Assembly (NCBI RefSeq): GCF_022829515.1
Contig: NZ_JAKSYL010000146.1
Coordinates: 1 to 64,000 of the forward strand
Direction: 5' to 3'
DNA from: Methylobacterium sp. J-048
Lineage (GTDB): Bacteria; Pseudomonadota; Alphaproteobacteria; Rhizobiales; Beijerinckiaceae
Length of the DNA: 64,000 bases
In this document: one piece after another, positions 42,813 through 53,756 of the stretch
How the letters are laid out: the number at the start of each line of letters is the position of its first letter
How positions within the stretch are numbered: position 1 is the stretch's first letter
The notes under the pieces: generated by a model
The model's database searches: none
Seen by the model: the letters and a program-made list of their open reading frames with translations, nothing else
What the model was told of the DNA's origin: nothing
Translations under genes and position numbers: made by a program

Positions 42813-43838
42813 ATGCGCAGCCACCCCGGCCTGAGGATCCTGCCCTGCCTCATCCTGGCGAGTTGTCCCGCGCGCCTGTCCGCGGAGGCGCTCGGGCTGC
42901 CGCCCGCCATGGGTCAGGCTATGCCCTGGCCGCCGGGCTTCTCCCGCGATGTCCAGGGCACCGGTCTGCCGGGTCTCGATGGCGGTCACGCCTTCCTGTG
43001 GAACCGGCCCCCGGGCTTCGACCCGGTCTCGACCCTGCGCGTCGATCGGCATGTGCCGGATGGGTCGGGGGTGCCCGGCCATACCTACAAGGCGCTCTGG
43101 GCGCTCGGTTCGTCGGGCCCGCACAATGCCGGCTACGAATGGACGATCACGGGCGAACTGCACAATCGCAGCCTCGCCAGCACGGGCGCGCAGAACCTCG
43201 CCGTCAACGGCACGATCTTCAAGGAGGCCAACGGGATCGGCCCGGTGGGACCGTCCTGGGCGGGCAATTTCAACTGCGTGGACATGACCGACGAGGCCGA
43301 CCCGGTCGCCTCCTGCATCGGCGCCGAGGTCGATGTGTCGGCGCAATCGCCGACGACGGACCGCAACCGCCAGCGGGTCGGCCTGCAGATCTCCACCGGC
43401 GGGGTGGCGGGCGCCCATACCGGCTACGGTATCCTGATGGGCAATCTCACGGGCTCGGTGACCGACCGGGGCGTTTCGTTCCAGGGGGAGGGGACCTACG
43501 GCATCGGGATCGACACGGCCGCCGGACGATTCACCGGCGCGCCGATCCTGCTGGGATCGGGCCAATCGATCGCGCTCGACGGAAACCGCGAGGGGCGTTT
43601 TGGGCGCACCCTCGGCTTCGATGGGCGGGATCTGGTCTACGGGACGGCAAGCGGGCCGGTCTTCCGGGTGAGCGATGCGGGCCAGCTTCAGGCGGCGTCG
43701 GTTCGGGAGGCGCGACCGAATCCGCCGCAAAGCAGCCGGGAGGCCTGCACACCCGGCGACCACGCCTGGGACGAGGCATTCGAGTATCGCTGCGTCGCCC
43801 CAGACCGCTGGAAACGCGCCGCTCTCAGCGACTGGTGA
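42813..43838 (+). CDS. secreted hypothetical protein, tail-fibre-like body
   Basis: A 341-residue exported protein with a signal peptide (RSHPGLRILPCLILASCPAR, cleavage near LSA). The ATG at 42813 follows GGGAG by 7 bases; an ATG at 42807 also precedes it. The central part (YEWTITGELHNRSLASTGAQ, AGNFNCVDMTDEADPVASCI, GAEVDVSAQSPTTDRNRQRV) resembles beta-rich domains of phage tail and appendage proteins that hold compound repeats. The C-terminal third is Gly-rich, with DGREGRF-like pieces and two late cysteines. Function unknown. Confidence 0.6.
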   Translation: MRSHPGLRILPCLILASCPARLSAEALGLPPAMGQAMPWPPGFSRDVQGTGLPGLDGGHAFLWNRPPGFDPVSTLRVDRHVPDGSGVPGHTYKALWALGSSGPHNAGYEWTITGELHNRSLASTGAQNLAVNGTIFKEANGIGPVGPSWAGNFNCVDMTDEADPVASCIGAEVDVSAQSPTTDRNRQRVGLQISTGGVAGAHTGYGILMGNLTGSVTDRGVSFQGEGTYGIGIDTAAGRFTGAPILLGSGQSIALDGNREGRFGRTLGFDGRDLVYGTASGPVFRVSDAGQLQAASVREARPNPPQSSREACTPGDHAWDEAFEYRCVAPDRWKRAALSDW

Positions 43839-43847
43839 GCACGGCTC

Positions 43848-44033
43848 TCACGCCTTGCGGAACGGCAGGATCGCCACGAAGGCCGCGAGGGCGGCGCCGA
43901 TCACGCGCAGGAGCGCGGAGCCCGGGCTGTCGGGCGAGACGACGATCCACTCGAACAGCATCGCGCCCGACAAAAGCAGCAGCACCGAGACGAGGAGCGT
44001 CTCGCCCGAGAGTGCGGATGGCTTGGCCTTCAT
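43848..44033 (-). CDS. small two-span membrane protein
   Basis: A 61-residue peptide with two hydrophobic spans (ETLLVSVLLLLSGAMLFEWI and LLRVIGAALAAFVAILPF) joined by a short SPDSPG turn, and a basic C-terminus (FRKA). GGGGGAA lies upstream of the ATG. It ends nine bases from the convergent secreted-protein gene. No family recognised. Confidence 0.6.
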   Translation of the reverse strand: MKAKPSALSGETLLVSVLLLLSGAMLFEWIVVSPDSPGSALLRVIGAALAAFVAILPFRKA

Positions 44034-44111
44034 GGTGGTTCCCCCGGAGCGCGTTTCTTATTCGCTTGCACCGGGGTGTTAGCGGATCGGTGGCCGTAAG
44101 GCGAACCGGCC

Positions 44112-44453
44112 TCACCGATCGAAGATGCGCACCACCGCGCGGGTCGCCGGATCCACGACCACGACCTTGTCGCCCGGCGCCACGAAATAGCCGTAGCGGC
44201 GCAGGCGCGGGTTCGGCGCGTCCGTGAAGGGGGCGAGACGCACGTCCTCCGGTACGATGGTACCGGGCCGCAGCGGGATCGAGCCGACGATCGGGCCGGG
44301 GCCGACCGGGCGGCTCACGATGTAGTCGCGCACCACGACCTCGTCGTCCGGGCCGAAATCGTCGGGTTCGACGATTACGCCCTGCGCGAAGGCGGTGCCG
44401 GTGTACAGCACGGCAAGACCGAGGGCTGCGGCGAGACTTGCGCGTGTCGACAT
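44112..44453 (-). CDS. secreted DUF1236-like protein
   Basis: A 113-residue exported protein. The signal STRASLAAALGLAVLYTGTA is cleaved near AFA-QG. The mature part is acidic, then VVRDYIVSRPVGPGPIVGSI, then the C-terminal GYFVAPGDKVVVVDPATRAV ending VRIFDR. The last part, with DxxTRxVV, matches the DUF1236 repeat of rhizobial periplasmic proteins. The ATG at 44453 is preferred over one 36 bases upstream because it gives a proper leader. Function unknown. Confidence 0.75.
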   Translation of the reverse strand: MSTRASLAAALGLAVLYTGTAFAQGVIVEPDDFGPDDEVVVRDYIVSRPVGPGPIVGSIPLRPGTIVPEDVRLAPFTDAPNPRLRRYGYFVAPGDKVVVVDPATRAVVRIFDR

Positions 44454-44517
44454 GGCAGGCTCCGTGACGATCGGGATCGGCTGAAACACCGCCCGTCACG
44501 AATGTGTTCCCGGCGCC

Positions 44518-45381
44518 TCAGCGACCGACCTGAGCGGACTCTGCCAGCGGCACCGGTGACCAGCGGGTGATCTGGACGTAGCCGTCCAGCGCGGCGATCA
44601 CGACGTGCCGGCGATGGCGGTGCACGACGGTGCCGGGCGTATGCGGGTGACGCTCGCGCCAGCCCTGTGCCTCGGCCACGTAGACCCGCGCATCGCCCAG
44701 CCGGGCGATGGTCTCGACGGTGCCGAAGGCCCGGACCCGGCGCAGGATCGGCTCCACTTCCTGCCGGAAATCGAGGGTCCTGTCGGCATCGGTGGCCCGG
44801 GGCCAGTAGGAGCCGTCGCCCTGCGGCTCGGCGCGGCGCCAGCGCGCGGGAAGCTCCTTGCCGAGCGGTCCGGTGGCGAGCCGCCGGGCCGCCATCTGGC
44901 ACTTGGCCAGCACGGTCTCGTGGGATTCGGTGGTCTCGAGGCCGAAGATGTCCTGGGCCAGGATATCGCCGGTGTCGAAGCCGTCCGCGAGAACATGGGC
45001 GGTGACCCCCCAGGTCTCGTAGCGGTCGAGCACCGCCCGGAACAGCGGATAGGGCCCGCGCCCGGTCGGCAGCGGGGAGGGGTGGATGTTCAGACCGTAG
45101 GCGGCGCGGCCGCGCCAGCCCTTCACCAGCCAGGGATAGCCCGCCACCACGAGCGCCCAATCCTTGCCGTGCTCGGCCTGCAGGGCCTCGATGTCCCGCT
45201 CGCGGATGCGCGACAGCTGGATCGGCAGGCGCATCGAACGGGCGCGGGCGACCAGCACGTCGTTGTGGTCGTAGATCCCGTCGCAGGGCCGGGTGAACAG
45301 TTTGATCGGCTTCCAGCCGGCCTCGACCAGGCCCTCGAACACGCCGCCCAGGAAGTCGATGCCGGCGAACGCGAACTTCAT
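44518..45381 (-). CDS. formyltransferase family protein (methionyl-tRNA formyltransferase-like)
   Basis: A 287-residue relative of 10-formyl-THF-dependent formyltransferases. The fold starts KFAFAGIDFLGGVFEGLVEA, the catalytic signature is NIHPSPLPTGRGPYP (HPSxLPxxRG), and the essential Asp is in FDTGDILAQD. The C-terminal beta-domain has GTVETIARLGDARVYVAEAQ. It is not fmt itself: sequence start, length and neighbourhood differ and def is absent, so a sugar-amine or other amine is the likely acceptor (inference). Divergent from the SDR-photolyase pair across 110 bases. Confidence 0.82.
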   Translation of the reverse strand: MKFAFAGIDFLGGVFEGLVEAGWKPIKLFTRPCDGIYDHNDVLVARARSMRLPIQLSRIRERDIEALQAEHGKDWALVVAGYPWLVKGWRGRAAYGLNIHPSPLPTGRGPYPLFRAVLDRYETWGVTAHVLADGFDTGDILAQDIFGLETTESHETVLAKCQMAARRLATGPLGKELPARWRRAEPQGDGSYWPRATDADRTLDFRQEVEPILRRVRAFGTVETIARLGDARVYVAEAQGWRERHPHTPGTVVHRHRRHVVIAALDGYVQITRWSPVPLAESAQVGR

Positions 45382-45491
45382 GCTTGCCGCCTGCGACCTT
45401 GTGAACGTGGAGCGGGACGGCCTGCCGCCTGCCCGGGGGCGCCACCGGCCTTACTTTGTCCGAGGCAGGTTGGGTAGCAAGAGGGCCGCAG

Positions 45492-46226
45492 GTGCGACAG
45501 GTTCTGATCTACGGCGGGACGGGCGGCATCGGCCTGGCGACCGCGCGAGCCTTGCGAGCCCGCGGCTATGCCCTTCACCTCGCGGCTCGGGATAGCGAGC
45601 GACTGTCGCGCGCGGCTGACGAACTCGGCGAGACGACGTTTACGGCCGGCGATGTCGGCGATCCGGACTTCTTCGCTGCCGCCAGCGAGGCGGCGGGGCC
45701 TGCGCTCTCCGGCCTTGTCTACGCGGTCGGCACGATCAACCTGCGTCCGCTCGGGCGTCTGACCCGGGCCGATGTGGAGAACGACTTCCGGATCAATGCC
45801 CTCGGCGCCTTCTCGGCCGTCCAGGCCGCGGCCGGCGCACTGAAAGCCGGCGCCGGGGAGTCGGGCGCCGGGATCGTGCTGTTCTCGACGGTGGCCGTCG
45901 CGCAGGGCTTTCCAGCCCATGCCTCCGTGGCGATGGCCAAGGGTGCTGTCGAGGGGCTCGGCCTTTCGCTCGCGGCCGAGCTCGCCCCGCAGATTCGCGT
46001 CAATGTGGTCGCGCCCTCGCTGACGCGGACGCCGCTCGCCGCCGCCATCACCGGCAACGAGACCTTGGCCCAGGGGATCGCCGCCATGCACGCCCTGCAG
46101 CGGCTCGGCCGCCCGGAGGATGTCGGAGCGCTCGCGGCCTTCCTGGTCTCCGACGAGGCGGGCTGGATCACCGGCCAGGTCATCGGCGTCGATGGCGGCC
46201 GCGCGACCCTGCGCACCAAGGGCTGA
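45492..46226 (+). CDS. short-chain dehydrogenase/reductase lacking the catalytic Tyr
   Basis: A 244-residue SDR. The nucleotide site is YGGTGGIGLATARAL, LVYAVGTINLRPL stands for the NNAG strand, and the C-terminus has the ITGQVIGVDGG motif. At the active site the usual YxxxK reads VAMAK (in AHASVAMAKGAVEGLG): the Lys is there but Val replaces Tyr. The preceding FSTVAVAQG keeps the Ser. I choose the GTG at 45492 after GAGGG; a TTG at 45456 is the alternative. Three bases separate it from the photolyase, so the two form an operon. Confidence 0.85.
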   Translation: MRQVLIYGGTGGIGLATARALRARGYALHLAARDSERLSRAADELGETTFTAGDVGDPDFFAAASEAAGPALSGLVYAVGTINLRPLGRLTRADVENDFRINALGAFSAVQAAAGALKAGAGESGAGIVLFSTVAVAQGFPAHASVAMAKGAVEGLGLSLAAELAPQIRVNVVAPSLTRTPLAAAITGNETLAQGIAAMHALQRLGRPEDVGALAAFLVSDEAGWITGQVIGVDGGRATLRTKG

Positions 46227-46229
46227 CGG

Positions 46230-47828
46230 GTGCCGGCACAATCCGCATCGCGGACCGGCGGCACGCTCCGGTTCGTTCTCGGCGATCAGCTGAACCGGCG
46301 GGTATCGAGCCTGATCGATCTCGACCCCGCGCAGGATGTCGTCCTGCTGGTCGAGGTGCGGGACGAAGCGACCTATGTCCGCCACCACAAGCAGAAGATC
46401 GCCTTCCTGTTCGCCGCCATGCGCCATTTCGCGGCCGAGCTGGAGGCCGAGGGGATCACGGTCGACTATGTCCGCCTGACCGATCCCGGCAATACCGGCA
46501 GCTTTACCGGCGAGCTGGAACGCGCGGTGGTGCGCCACGCGCCCGCGCGGGTCGTCGTCACCGAGCCCGGCGAGTGGCGGGTCTGGGAGATGATGCAGGC
46601 TTGGCGCGAGACGCTGCCCGTTCCGGTGCAGATCCGTTCGGACAACCGCTTCCTGTGCCCGCGCGAGGATTTCGCCCGCTGGGCCGACGGGCGCCATCAT
46701 CTGCGGATGGAGACGTTCTACCGTGGCATGCGCCGCCGCACCGGCCTGCTCATGGATCGCGGCGAACCTGTCGGTGGCCAATGGAACTTCGATTCCGACA
46801 ACCGCAAGCGCCTGCCCAAAGGCCACCGCCTGCCGGACCGGATCGGTTTCCAGCCGGACGCGATCACCCGGGAGGCGATCGCGCTGGTCGAGCGCGAGTT
46901 CGCCGGCCATTTTGGCGACCTGGCGCGTTTCTCCTGGCCAGTGACCCGGGCCGATGCCCTGGCCGCCCTCAAGCACTTCATCGACCAGTGCCTGCCGACC
47001 TTCGGCGACTACCAGGACGCCATGAAGGCGGGCGCGCCGTTCCTCTACCACGCGCTGCTCTCGCCGCCTCTCAACGCCGGCCTTCTCACCGCGGAGGAAG
47101 TCTGCTGGGCCGCCGAGCGGGCCTACCGGGACGGAGCCGCGCCGCTCAACTGCGTCGAGGGCTTCATCCGGCAGATCCTCGGCTGGCGGGAATATGTCCG
47201 CGGCGTCTACTGGGCGCGGATGCCCGAATACCGCGAGACCAACGCGCTGGGCGCGGACCGGGACCTGCCGTGGTTCTACTGGTCGGGGGAGACGAAGCTC
47301 AACTGCATTGCCAACGTGGTGACGGATACGCGGGCCCACGCCTACGCCCACCATATCCAGCGCCTGATGGTGACCGGCACCTTCGCGTTGATCGCAGGCC
47401 TGGACCCGGCGCAGGTCGAGGAATGGTACCTGATCGTGTTCGCCGACGCCTACGAATGGGTCGAACTGCCCAACGTCCACGGCATGGTGCTGTGGGCCGA
47501 CGGGGGCGTGATGGGCTCGAAGCCCTACGCGGCCTCGGGCGCCTATATCGACCGGATGTCGGATTACTGCGCCGGCTGCGCGTATGATGTGAAGCTCAAG
47601 GCGGGGCCGAATGCCTGCCCGTTCAACTACCTCTACTGGAACTTTTTGATCGAGAACGCGGACAGGCTGGCCGGTAACCAGCGCATGGCGATGCCGTATC
47701 GAACGCTTCGCGGGATGGCGGACGAGCGCCGGGCCGAGATCCGGCAGGATGCGGCCCGCTTCCTCGAATCTCTCACGGCCGAGCCCGAACCCGTTCACCA
47801 GGGTGACCAGACCGCCAGCGCCACATAA
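46230..47828 (+). CDS. iron-sulfur photolyase/cryptochrome (FeS-BCP, PhrB type (6-4) photolyase)
   Basis: A 532-residue member of the bacterial (6-4) photolyase/CryB class, which repairs UV photoproducts using FAD, a lumazine antenna and a [4Fe-4S] cluster. The N-terminal Rossmann domain begins LRFVLGDQLNRR. Cysteines at 359 (KLNCIAN), 447, 450 (DYCAGCAYD) and 463 (PNACPFN) are spaced 88, 3 and 13, the spacing of the cluster ligands in Agrobacterium PhrB as I recall it. HAYAHHIQRLM carries the active-site His cluster. It starts with GTG. The 3' end overlaps the convergent bcsS gene by 34 bases. Confidence 0.92.
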   Translation: MPAQSASRTGGTLRFVLGDQLNRRVSSLIDLDPAQDVVLLVEVRDEATYVRHHKQKIAFLFAAMRHFAAELEAEGITVDYVRLTDPGNTGSFTGELERAVVRHAPARVVVTEPGEWRVWEMMQAWRETLPVPVQIRSDNRFLCPREDFARWADGRHHLRMETFYRGMRRRTGLLMDRGEPVGGQWNFDSDNRKRLPKGHRLPDRIGFQPDAITREAIALVEREFAGHFGDLARFSWPVTRADALAALKHFIDQCLPTFGDYQDAMKAGAPFLYHALLSPPLNAGLLTAEEVCWAAERAYRDGAAPLNCVEGFIRQILGWREYVRGVYWARMPEYRETNALGADRDLPWFYWSGETKLNCIANVVTDTRAHAYAHHIQRLMVTGTFALIAGLDPAQVEEWYLIVFADAYEWVELPNVHGMVLWADGGVMGSKPYAASGAYIDRMSDYCAGCAYDVKLKAGPNACPFNYLYWNFLIENADRLAGNQRMAMPYRTLRGMADERRAEIRQDAARFLESLTAEPEPVHQGDQTASAT

Positions 47829-48523
47829 GGGGATGCGCGTCGCCGGCCCGACTCGGTCTGGAGACCGGCCGAGACACGGAAACTGTAGCGGGCGATGGCG
47901 AAATCGGTCGCGTGCAGACCGAGATTCCATTTCCGGTAGCCCGTCTCGTCGCCGTAGACGCTGACCTCCGGGCCGATATGGGCACCCCACGCCCGATAGC
48001 CCCAGGCCAACCGCGTCCACAGGCTGCTGCGCGTCGAGCCCAGGATGGCGGTCGCCTGGAGGAGCGTGTTCTCGGTCGGGCGTGCCCAGATCTCGCCGTG
48101 CAGGCGCAGGCCATACGCGGCCGGCAAGGCGGCCAGGGCACGCGGGTCGACCAGCATCTCGATCGAACCTTCGGGACCGGAGAAGATGGCCGCCACGCCC
48201 CAATCGAAGAACCATTGATAGCCGAGCACCGCCGCGGCGCTGAACGCGTAACGCGTGCGCGGGAGGCCGAAGTCGCCGCGTTCCCGTTGCCGACCGCTGC
48301 CGACGCTCGTCAGCGCGACGAAGCCGTCATGGTCGAGGGGCCCGAGCCCGAGTTTGGCTCCAACGGTCAGGAACGTGGCGGCTCCTGCATCGAGACTCCC
48401 GAACAGCAGGGCGTCGATCTCCCCGCCGACGGCCGAAGCGGGCGCGGCGATGAGCAGCATGGCAACCGAGACGGTTGATGTTCGTCTCCCGTGGCACGTC
48501 AGCGAGGCTCGTGACGTGCCCAT
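47795..48523 (-). CDS. bcsS: cellulose biosynthesis protein BcsS-like outer-membrane protein
   Basis: A 242-residue exported beta-rich protein. The signal reads STVSVAMLLIAAPASA. The body has SAAAVLGYQWFFDWGVAAIF, SGPEGSIEMLVDP, then GLRLHGEIWARPTENTLLQA and the end RVSAGLQTESGRRRASPYVA. The alternating pattern and the GPE/RLHGEIWARP features match the BcsS family linked to alphaproteobacterial cellulose clusters. No bcsA or bcsB lies near, so it is an isolated copy. Confidence 0.78.
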   Translation of the reverse strand: MGTSRASLTCHGRRTSTVSVAMLLIAAPASAVGGEIDALLFGSLDAGAATFLTVGAKLGLGPLDHDGFVALTSVGSGRQRERGDFGLPRTRYAFSAAAVLGYQWFFDWGVAAIFSGPEGSIEMLVDPRALAALPAAYGLRLHGEIWARPTENTLLQATAILGSTRSSLWTRLAWGYRAWGAHIGPEVSVYGDETGYRKWNLGLHATDFAIARYSFRVSAGLQTESGRRRASPYVALAVWSPW

Positions 48524-48740
48524 GAGTCGGCCTCCGTCGGCAAGCCGTAACTCTAAGGTTGTTTCATGGTGCGCGTAGCGTTTTTTGCCGGCGATGCGCT
48601 GGGAAGATCTTAGACATTGCGCTGGAATGACCCTGACGCAATCCAGGATGCTGTTGATTGGGCTGCGTATACGTGAGGTTTATTGAAGGGATTGTTTTGA
48701 TCATCTGAAGTTTGGCGGCTGTGATCGACAGCGCCCCGTC

Positions 48741-49424
48741 GTGCATGGAGGCGCCCCGCGCTTGGCCTGCCGGGTGATCTCGGCTAGAGCCCGCGCCAGG
48801 ACAGCGAAGGTTGGCGGATCCTTGACTGCCGGTGCACGAACGTCGGACGTCCTCACTGTGCTGGCGAGCCAGGAGGGGGAGCGCCTTACCGTCGGCGACA
48901 TCGTCGCGGTCCTGCGGGATCGCGCCTTCGCCTTGCTCGTCGTGCTGCTCGGCTTGCCGAACTGCCTTCCGATGCCGCCGCCGATCCCGCTGATCTGCGG
49001 CCTGCTGCTGCTGCTCGTGGCGGTTCAGATCGCTGCGGGGATGTCGGCGCCGTGGCTGCCCCGGATCCTGCTCGGCCGATCGATCGCGCTCACCGATGTG
49101 CGGCGCGCCGTCACCCGGGCGGTTCCGATCTTGCGGCGCCTGGAGCGCTGGTCCCGCCCGCGGGTCAGCGTGTTCGAGACCGCGCTGGGCATGCGCGGCA
49201 TGGGGATCGCCCTGTTGGCGCTGGCGCTGGCGCTGATCGTGGCCGCGCCGATCGTCGGGCAGATCCCTCTGGGGCTTGCCGTCTGTCTCGTGGGCCTCGG
49301 CCTCGTCGAGCGCGACGGCCTCGTCGTGATGGGCGGGTTGGTGATCGGCGTGTTCGGCGTCGCCATCAATGCCGGCTTCGCCTACGCGGTCATCGCCGGG
49401 ATCGCAGGTCTCCTAAACCTGTGA
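48741..49424 (+). CDS. exopolysaccharide synthesis protein ExoD-like
   Basis: A 227-residue integral membrane protein of the ExoD family. SDVLTVLASQEGERLTVGDI, then VVLLGLPNCLPMPPPIPLIC is the family hallmark segment, followed by RAVPILRRLERWSRPR and four further hydrophobic spans. The first codon is GTG at 48741; the N-terminal 30 residues are basic and not conserved, so a later GTG is possible. ExoD affects exopolysaccharide production and alkali tolerance in rhizobia. It converges on the MarR gene. Confidence 0.83.
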   Translation: MHGGAPRLACRVISARARARTAKVGGSLTAGARTSDVLTVLASQEGERLTVGDIVAVLRDRAFALLVVLLGLPNCLPMPPPIPLICGLLLLLVAVQIAAGMSAPWLPRILLGRSIALTDVRRAVTRAVPILRRLERWSRPRVSVFETALGMRGMGIALLALALALIVAAPIVGQIPLGLAVCLVGLGLVERDGLVVMGGLVIGVFGVAINAGFAYAVIAGIAGLLNL

Positions 49425-49434
49425 AGCGCGCGGA

Positions 49435-49947
49435 TCAGAGCCGATAACGGATCTGGTCGGTCCAGAAGCGCTCGAGACGCCCCAGAGCGGTATTCAACCG
49501 GCCGAAATCGTCGTCCGAGATCCCCCCGATCGGCGCGATCGTGCGGGCGTGCTTGTCGTAGAGCCCCTGGATGATCTCGTGGATCTGCCGGCCCTTGTCG
49601 GTGAGGCTGATCCGGACCGAGCGGCGGTCGGTCTTCGAGCGGGCGTGATGCAGGTAGCCGGCCTCGACCAGCTTCTTGACGTTGTAGGAGACGTTGGAGC
49701 CGAGATAGTAGCCCTTGGTCCGCAGCTCGCTCGCGGTCAGCTCCTTGTCGCCGATATTGTACAGGAGCAAGGCCTGGACGCTGTTGACGTCTTCCCGGCC
49801 GCGCCGCTCGAACTCGTCCTTGATCACATCGAGGAGCCGGCGGTGCAGACGCTCCACCAGGTGGAGCGCCTCCAGGTAGGAGCCCTTGGCGGACGGGACT
49901 TCTTCCGGGGCCTCGCTCTTCGCGACACGGGCGCTCTGGGTCTTCAT
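49435..49947 (-). CDS. MarR-family transcription regulator (LdtR-like)
   Basis: A 170-residue winged-helix regulator. LEALHLVERLHRRLLDVIKD is the dimer helix, SVQALLLYNIGDKELTASEL and the recognition helix YYLGSNVSYNVKKLVEAGYL lead into the wing HHARSKTDRRSVRISLTDKG. The length, the YYLGSNVSYNVKKL helix and the GRLNTALGRLERFW tail resemble LdtR of the Rhizobiales, which controls an L,D-transpeptidase and stress genes. The ATG at 49947 is preferred over a GTG 12 bases upstream. Its targets here are not known. Confidence 0.82.
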   Translation of the reverse strand: MKTQSARVAKSEAPEEVPSAKGSYLEALHLVERLHRRLLDVIKDEFERRGREDVNSVQALLLYNIGDKELTASELRTKGYYLGSNVSYNVKKLVEAGYLHHARSKTDRRSVRISLTDKGRQIHEIIQGLYDKHARTIAPIGGISDDDFGRLNTALGRLERFWTDQIRYRL

Positions 49948-50109
49948 CGTCTGCCTCACCGTCTGATGTTGCGGCTTCCGTTCGATCCGGTGCCGCTGAT
50001 GATGGCTAAGCTATGGGTCGGGAATGAAAGGCGATTTAAGCGACAGGATGAATTCCCGATTTACTCTTCGCGGTAAAGACAAACTGAAGCGAAGATCAGA
50101 ACGGTTCGT

Positions 50110-52197
<2,088 letters not shown>

Positions 52198-52278
52198 ACC
52201 GGATCCAGGCGCCTCTTGCAGCCAATGCGGCCCGCACCCACCTTTTGACATGCAGCCGCGCTTACAGGACGCGACACC

Positions 52279-52767
52279 ATGCAGAACCCCCAACCCGGTT
52301 ACGCCGAGCGCTTCGCGGCCCCCCAGTACGCGGCCTCGCTGCCCGTCCCGTTCGTGCGCGCGAGTCTGGGCGCCCGCACGGTTGCGTACCTCCTCGACAT
52401 CCTGTTCATCTTCGGCTTCACCGCGTTGCTGACGCTGCTGATCACGGTGATCGGCGTGGTGACGTTCGGGCTCGGTTGGACTCTGTTCGCGGTGCTGCCG
52501 GCAAGCGGCATCATCTACAGCGCGATCACGGTTGGCGGTGCCAGGCAGAGCACGATCGGACAGCGGTTGATGGGACTGCGCGTCGTCGCCCCCGAGCGCG
52601 GCGGTCCGGTCGATTTCATCACGGCGGCCGTCCACGCTCTCCTCTTTTACGTGGCCGTCTCGACCTTCCTGCTTTGGTTCCTCGACATCGCCTTTGGGCT
52701 GATGCGCTCGGATCGCCGGCTGGGTCATGACCTGCTTCTCGGCCTGGCCGTGGTTCACGCGCGCTGA
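52279..52767 (+). CDS. RDD-family membrane protein
   Basis: A 162-residue inner-membrane protein of the RDD family. GARTVAYLLDILFIFGFTAL carries the Arg and Asp of the first RDD motif. A second span is ITVIGVVTFGLGWTLFAVLP, then TIGQRLMGLRVV with the conserved GxxxxGL segment, and last VSTFLLWFLDIAFGLMRSDR. Function in this family is mostly unknown; some members are Na+/H+ antiporters. It lies 81 bases downstream of the lipoprotein gene in the hemB direction. Confidence 0.87.
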   Translation: MQNPQPGYAERFAAPQYAASLPVPFVRASLGARTVAYLLDILFIFGFTALLTLLITVIGVVTFGLGWTLFAVLPASGIIYSAITVGGARQSTIGQRLMGLRVVAPERGGPVDFITAAVHALLFYVAVSTFLLWFLDIAFGLMRSDRRLGHDLLLGLAVVHAR

Positions 52768-52891
52768 GAAGCTTGAGGTGCGGCGAAATTCTTGCCTGGC
52801 GAGCGGCCGAGGGCATTGAGCCCGGCCACGCCGCCTGTACACTGGTTTGCCGGCGCCGCGAGGACCACCCGGTGCAGGGTTAAGACCAAGC

Positions 52892-53638
52892 GTGACGAGC
52901 CATCCGCGCGACACTCCGCAATTCTACCTGACCGCACCCTCACCGTGCCCGTACCTCCCGGGCCAGGAGGAGCGGAAGGTGTTCACTCACTTGGTCGGGC
53001 GCCGCGCCCGCGACCTCAACGAGATCCTGACCCAGGGCGGGTTCCGGCGCTCCCAGACCATCGCCTATCGGCCGGCCTGCGAGACCTGCCGGGCCTGCAT
53101 CTCGGTGCGCGTGGTGGTCGACGAGTTTGAGCCGAGCGCCAGCCAGAGGCGGATCCTGGCGCGCAGCGACGACTGGATCGGCACGCCCGAGCCGAACCGG
53201 CCGGCCTCCGAGCAATACGCCCTGTTCCGCCGCTACCTCGATGCCCGCCATGGCGATGGCGGCATGGTCGACATGACCGTGCTCGACTACGCCATGATGA
53301 TCGAGGACAGCCACGTCGACACCCATCTCGTGTCGTACCGGCGGCGTGGCCCGGACACCGCGATCACCGGGCGCGGCTTCGGGGCGCCGCTGGCCTTCTG
53401 CCTGACCGACGTGCTCGCGGACGGCTTGTCGATGGTCTACTCGTTCTACGATCCCGAGGAGGCCGGGCGCTCGCCCGGCACCTTCATGATCCTCGACCAT
53501 ATCAACCGGGCTCGTCGGCTGGGGCTCCCGTATCTCTACCTCGGCTACTGGGTCGAGGGTTCGCGCAAGATGGATTACAAGTCCCGTTTCCGCCCCCAGG
53601 AGCGTCTGATGGGACCGGGCTGGGTCCGGGTCCCCTGA
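52892..53638 (+). CDS. bpt: aspartate/glutamate leucyltransferase (Bpt)
   Basis: A 248-residue leucyl/arginyl-tRNA-protein transferase acting on N-terminal Asp/Glu in the bacterial N-degron pathway. Family segments are [40 protein letters not shown] with the conserved Cys cluster, and [20 protein letters not shown], then [21 protein letters not shown] choose the GTG at 52892; an upstream ATG at 52847 gives a Pro/Arg-rich extension with no family match. The R-transferase-type N-terminal Cys motif is retained. Cytosolic. Confidence 0.93.
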   Translation: MTSHPRDTPQFYLTAPSPCPYLPGQEERKVFTHLVGRRARDLNEILTQGGFRRSQTIAYRPACETCRACISVRVVVDEFEPSASQRRILARSDDWIGTPEPNRPASEQYALFRRYLDARHGDGGMVDMTVLDYAMMIEDSHVDTHLVSYRRRGPDTAITGRGFGAPLAFCLTDVLADGLSMVYSFYDPEEAGRSPGTFMILDHINRARRLGLPYLYLGYWVEGSRKMDYKSRFRPQERLMGPGWVRVP

Positions 53639-53756
53639 TCAGGGTCGTGGCGAAAGCCATGCACCTGCGTGGTGTGGGCTTGCGCGAACCGCATTGAGCG
53701 GCCTGGGCGGCGCATGCTACCGGCACGCACGAGTTCCGGACCGTGCCGAGGCCCCC

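Noticed and set aside
45378-48215. 945-residue minus-strand open frame
   Set aside because: Mirror frame of the SDR and photolyase genes, which show clear catalytic and ligand motifs on the plus strand.
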